A DNA stretch of 7,476 nt, taken from positions 1-7,476 of the forward strand of contig CAKSEM010000068.1 in the NCBI GenBank assembly GCA_934446485.1. Reading direction: 5' to 3'. Below are positions 5,617 to 7,476 of this stretch, piece after piece; the stretch's first letter is position 1, and every line of letters begins with the position of its first letter. The stretch comes from an uncultured Eubacteriales bacterium. Its GTDB lineage: Bacteria; Bacillota; Clostridia; Oscillospirales; CAG-272. The notes under the pieces are model-generated. The model was not told where the DNA came from. It did no database searches and saw only the letters and a program-made list of their open reading frames with translations. A program made the translations under genes and the position numbers.

Positions 5617-6354
5617 ATGAGCGACAACATCATAGAGTGTCGGGATCTAACGCTTGCTTACGACGGCGCTCTTGTGATCGACCGACTCACGTTTGACGTG
5701 AAGCACGGTGAAATACTTCTCGTTACGGGCGAGAACGGAAGCGGAAAATCGACGCTGATCAAGGCGATCTTGGGGCTTCTTCGTCCGGTTTCCGGCGAAA
5801 TCCGGAGGGCAAACGGGCGGCGCGGCATAGGCTACCTTCCGCAGAAGAGCGAATCTCCCGCAGGATTTCCCGCTACGGTGCGCGAGGTCGTGACCTCGGG
5901 TTTCTGCGGATCCCTCAGATGCGGAATCTTTCTTCCTCGTGATGCCGAGAAACGCATCAGCCGTGCGATGCGGCAGACCGGGGTAGAGAGCCTTGCCGAG
6001 CGATGCTTCGGTGAACTGTCGGGCGGTCAGACACAGCGCGTGCTGCTTGCCCGTGCGCTGTGCGCCGCCGACTCTCTCCTCGTTCTCGACGAGCCGACGA
6101 ACGGGCTCGATCCGACATCTGCGGCAGATATGTATTCAATAATTACCGAGCTGCGCCGTGACCACGGAATATCCATCGTAATGGTCAGCCATGACCTCGA
6201 CACTGCCGTATCGCTTGCCGACCGCGTTCTGCACATATGCTGCGACGGCGCTTTTCTGTGCGACGCCGCCGAGTATTCGGAGAGGGTCGCGGCGGTGCAT
6301 TCCGCGCACGGTGAACATCATAGGAAGGAGGACAGAGATCATGACCGTTGCTGA
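5617..6354 (+). CDS. znuC: Metal ABC transporter ATP-binding protein (ZnuC-like)
   Basis: This 245-residue ATPase powers metal import with the ZnuB-like permease. All core motifs are intact: Walker A GENGSGKST (38-46), Q-loop glutamine in LPQK (Q76), signature LSGGQ (134-138), Walker B LLVLDEP (154-160) with catalytic glutamate 159, D-loop GLDP, and the H-loop histidine in SHD (H192). The last 18 residues are rich in His (HSAHGEHHRKEDRDHDRC), a possible metal-binding tail. It follows znuA after a 37-nt gap, the only real gap in the operon. An AAGGA at 5600-5604 lies 12 nt before the ATG, a rather long spacing, so translation may be weaker than that of its neighbours. The 3' end overlaps znuB by 14 nt, and the znuB ribosome binding site is inside this gene. 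Confidence 0.93.
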   Translation: MSDNIIECRDLTLAYDGALVIDRLTFDVKHGEILLVTGENGSGKSTLIKAILGLLRPVSGEIRRANGRRGIGYLPQKSESPAGFPATVREVVTSGFCGSLRCGIFLPRDAEKRISRAMRQTGVESLAERCFGELSGGQTQRVLLARALCAADSLLVLDEPTNGLDPTSAADMYSIITELRRDHGISIVMVSHDLDTAVSLADRVLHICCDGAFLCDAAEYSERVAAVHSAHGEHHRKEDRDHDRC

Positions 6355-7204
6355 AATTTTTGCATCCGAGCTCATGCGGCACATAGTATTCCGCGCCGTT
6401 CTCGTCGGCGTGCTCGTGTCGCTGTCCTCGTCGCTTCTCGGAGTAAGCCTTGTGACGCGGCACTATTCGATGATAGGCGACGGACTGTCGCACGTCGGTT
6501 ATTTTGCGCTTGCACTCGGTGCCGCCGCCGGGGTCGGCACGGGGGCGAGGACAGCTATAGCGCTGCCGATAGTGATCTGTGCCGCGATACTGATACTGCG
6601 TCTCGAACGCAGCGGACGTATCAGCGGAGACTCCGCATGTGCCATCGTTGCGACGGGCTCGGTTGCGATAGGTACGATAATATTCGGTATATCCGGAACC
6701 AATACCTCGGATATATGCTCAAGCCTGTTCGGCTCTTCATCGGTCGTCACCGTGACCGCACGTGACGCCGTGTGTGCGGTAGTGCTTGCCGCCGTCGTCT
6801 GCGGTGCTGTGTTTGTCGGCAGGAGACTTGTGTTCGCCGTGACCTTTGATGAACAGTTTGCAGCCGCTGCCGGCTGCCGTGTCGGCACGCTGCGGACGGC
6901 GCTCGCGATCCTGACCGCCGTTACCATAGTCGTCGGAATGAAGATGATGGGGGCTATAATGATCTCGGCACTCATAGTGTTTCCGGCTATGACGGCAATG
7001 CAGCTTGCCCGCAGCTTCCGTTCCGTTCTCATTACATCTGCGGCGGTGTCTGTCATATCATTTATAATCGGTTTTATTTTGGCTTGCCGCTATTCGCTCC
7101 AGACCGGAGCCGCCGTCGTGACGTGTGAGCTTGCAGTGTTTGTTATATCCGTCGCCGTGTCGCGTGTCAGGTGCCGCATCGGACGAAAGCGTGCCGCATC
7201 ATGA
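6341..7204 (+). CDS. znuB: Metal ABC transporter permease (ZnuB-like, ABC-3 family)
   Basis: The integral membrane protein has 287 residues and about eight or nine hydrophobic segments, as usual for ABC-3 permeases of zinc, manganese or iron importers. Family marks are SMIGDGLSHVGYFALALG (43-60), which probably faces the ATPase, and VGMKMMGAIMISALIVFPAM (198-217) near the substrate path. Although the frame is open from an ATG at 6191, the start at 6341 is clear: AAGGAGG at 6325-6331 precedes it by 9 nt, and the sequence before it is the znuC gene in another frame. It overlaps znuC by 14 nt and the next gene by an ATGA. The C-terminus is basic (SRVRCRIGRKRAAS), consistent with a cytoplasmic end. 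Together with the znuA and znuC products it forms a complete importer; zinc is inferred from the binding protein's His-rich loop. Confidence 0.92.
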   Translation: MTVAEIFASELMRHIVFRAVLVGVLVSLSSSLLGVSLVTRHYSMIGDGLSHVGYFALALGAAAGVGTGARTAIALPIVICAAILILRLERSGRISGDSACAIVATGSVAIGTIIFGISGTNTSDICSSLFGSSSVVTVTARDAVCAVVLAAVVCGAVFVGRRLVFAVTFDEQFAAAAGCRVGTLRTALAILTAVTIVVGMKMMGAIMISALIVFPAMTAMQLARSFRSVLITSAAVSVISFIIGFILACRYSLQTGAAVVTCELAVFVISVAVSRVRCRIGRKRAAS

Positions 7205-7476
7205 GGTATTTGCGACGTGATGGGCATACGCACCCGAATATAATGAAGATCCCGCAGCAGGCGGCGGATTTTGTGAGCGCCGCAGTGGCTACAGGTATGG
7301 ACGAGCTCGTTATGTCCGATCATATGCCGTTCTCGGTTACCGGGGACGAGCACGATCGGATCCCCGCCGGTGCGGTCGGAGATTACTGCCGTGCGGTTTC
7401 GGAATGTGCAGCGAAATATTCGGAGAGCATCCGTATTCTTTGCGGGATCGAGATCGACTACCGACAGGAGTGCGAA
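7201..7476 (+). CDS. PHP-domain phosphoesterase (histidinol-phosphatase-like), 3'-truncated
   Basis: Ninety-two residues are visible and the frame is open to the window edge. DGHTHP at residues 7-12 is the first metal-binding motif of the PHP superfamily (H9 and H11). ELVMSDHMPFS (35-45) supplies a further metal-site histidine (H41), and CGIEIDY (81-87) supplies the conserved glutamate 84. This pattern resembles the HisJ/HisK-type histidinol phosphatases, which hydrolyse phosphate monoesters with a multi-metal (Zn, Mn or Fe) centre. Many proteins annotated this way have other substrates, so histidine synthesis is not assured, and no other his gene is in view. The ATG overlaps the znuB stop in an ATGA with no strong Shine-Dalgarno site before it, so translation probably depends on coupling. 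It is thus part of the metal-regulated operon. Confidence 0.8.
   Translation, partial: MRYLRRDGHTHPNIMKIPQQAADFVSAAVATGMDELVMSDHMPFSVTGDEHDRIPAGAVGDYCRAVSECAAKYSESIRILCGIEIDYRQECE

Noticed and set aside
6499..7056. 185-codon open frame on the minus strand
   Set aside because: It mirrors the znuB coding region and has low-complexity Ala/Thr/Val composition expected of a shadow of a membrane protein gene.

Overview
The window looks like chromosomal DNA from a Gram-positive anaerobe of the Bacillota, most likely class Clostridia. The reasons are a radical SAM/DUF2344 fusion protein, a DUF421+DUF4363 membrane gene pair, a dTMP kinase of the 'GACDGIGKST' type, strong GGAGG ribosome binding sites and tightly packed genes. 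Base composition is fairly GC-rich by eye. No species can be named from the sequence alone. I see no rRNA, tRNA, CRISPR array or insertion sequence.

Layout. (1) Bases 1-2129, + strand: the 3' part of a large radical SAM protein fused to a DUF2344 domain; its start lies before the window. (2) Bases 2133-3262, - strand: a two-gene unit made of a DUF421 (YetF-like) membrane protein, starting at a TTG codon, and a small membrane-anchored DUF4363 protein, joined by an ATGA overlap. It converges on the radical SAM gene with only 3 bases between the stops. Two perfect inverted repeats (10 and 11 bp) lie inside these coding regions. (3) Bases 3263-3428: the divergent control region. It holds a near-ideal sigma-A promoter with an extended -10, followed at the predicted +1 by a 19-bp Fur-type operator. 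(4) Bases 3429 to the end, + strand: a compact operon tmk - zur/fur - znuA - znuC - znuB - PHP phosphoesterase. Four of its five junctions are overlaps (4, 11, 14 and 4 nt); only znuA-znuC has a gap (37 nt). The last gene runs off the window.

How it works together. The Fur-family regulator sits inside an operon for a metal ABC importer: a lipoprotein with a His-rich loop, an ATPase with a His-rich tail, and an ABC-3 family permease. The regulator most likely represses its own operon through the box over the start site, giving metal-responsive uptake, probably of zinc. The less ordinary points are: dTMP kinase is the first gene of this metal-regulated operon; a PHP metallophosphoesterase is coupled to the permease; the operator resembles an iron (Fur) box more than a classic Zur box; and the binding protein departs from the usual metal-ligand pattern at two positions. 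I see no wholly new system. The operon composition and its control are the parts most worth following up.
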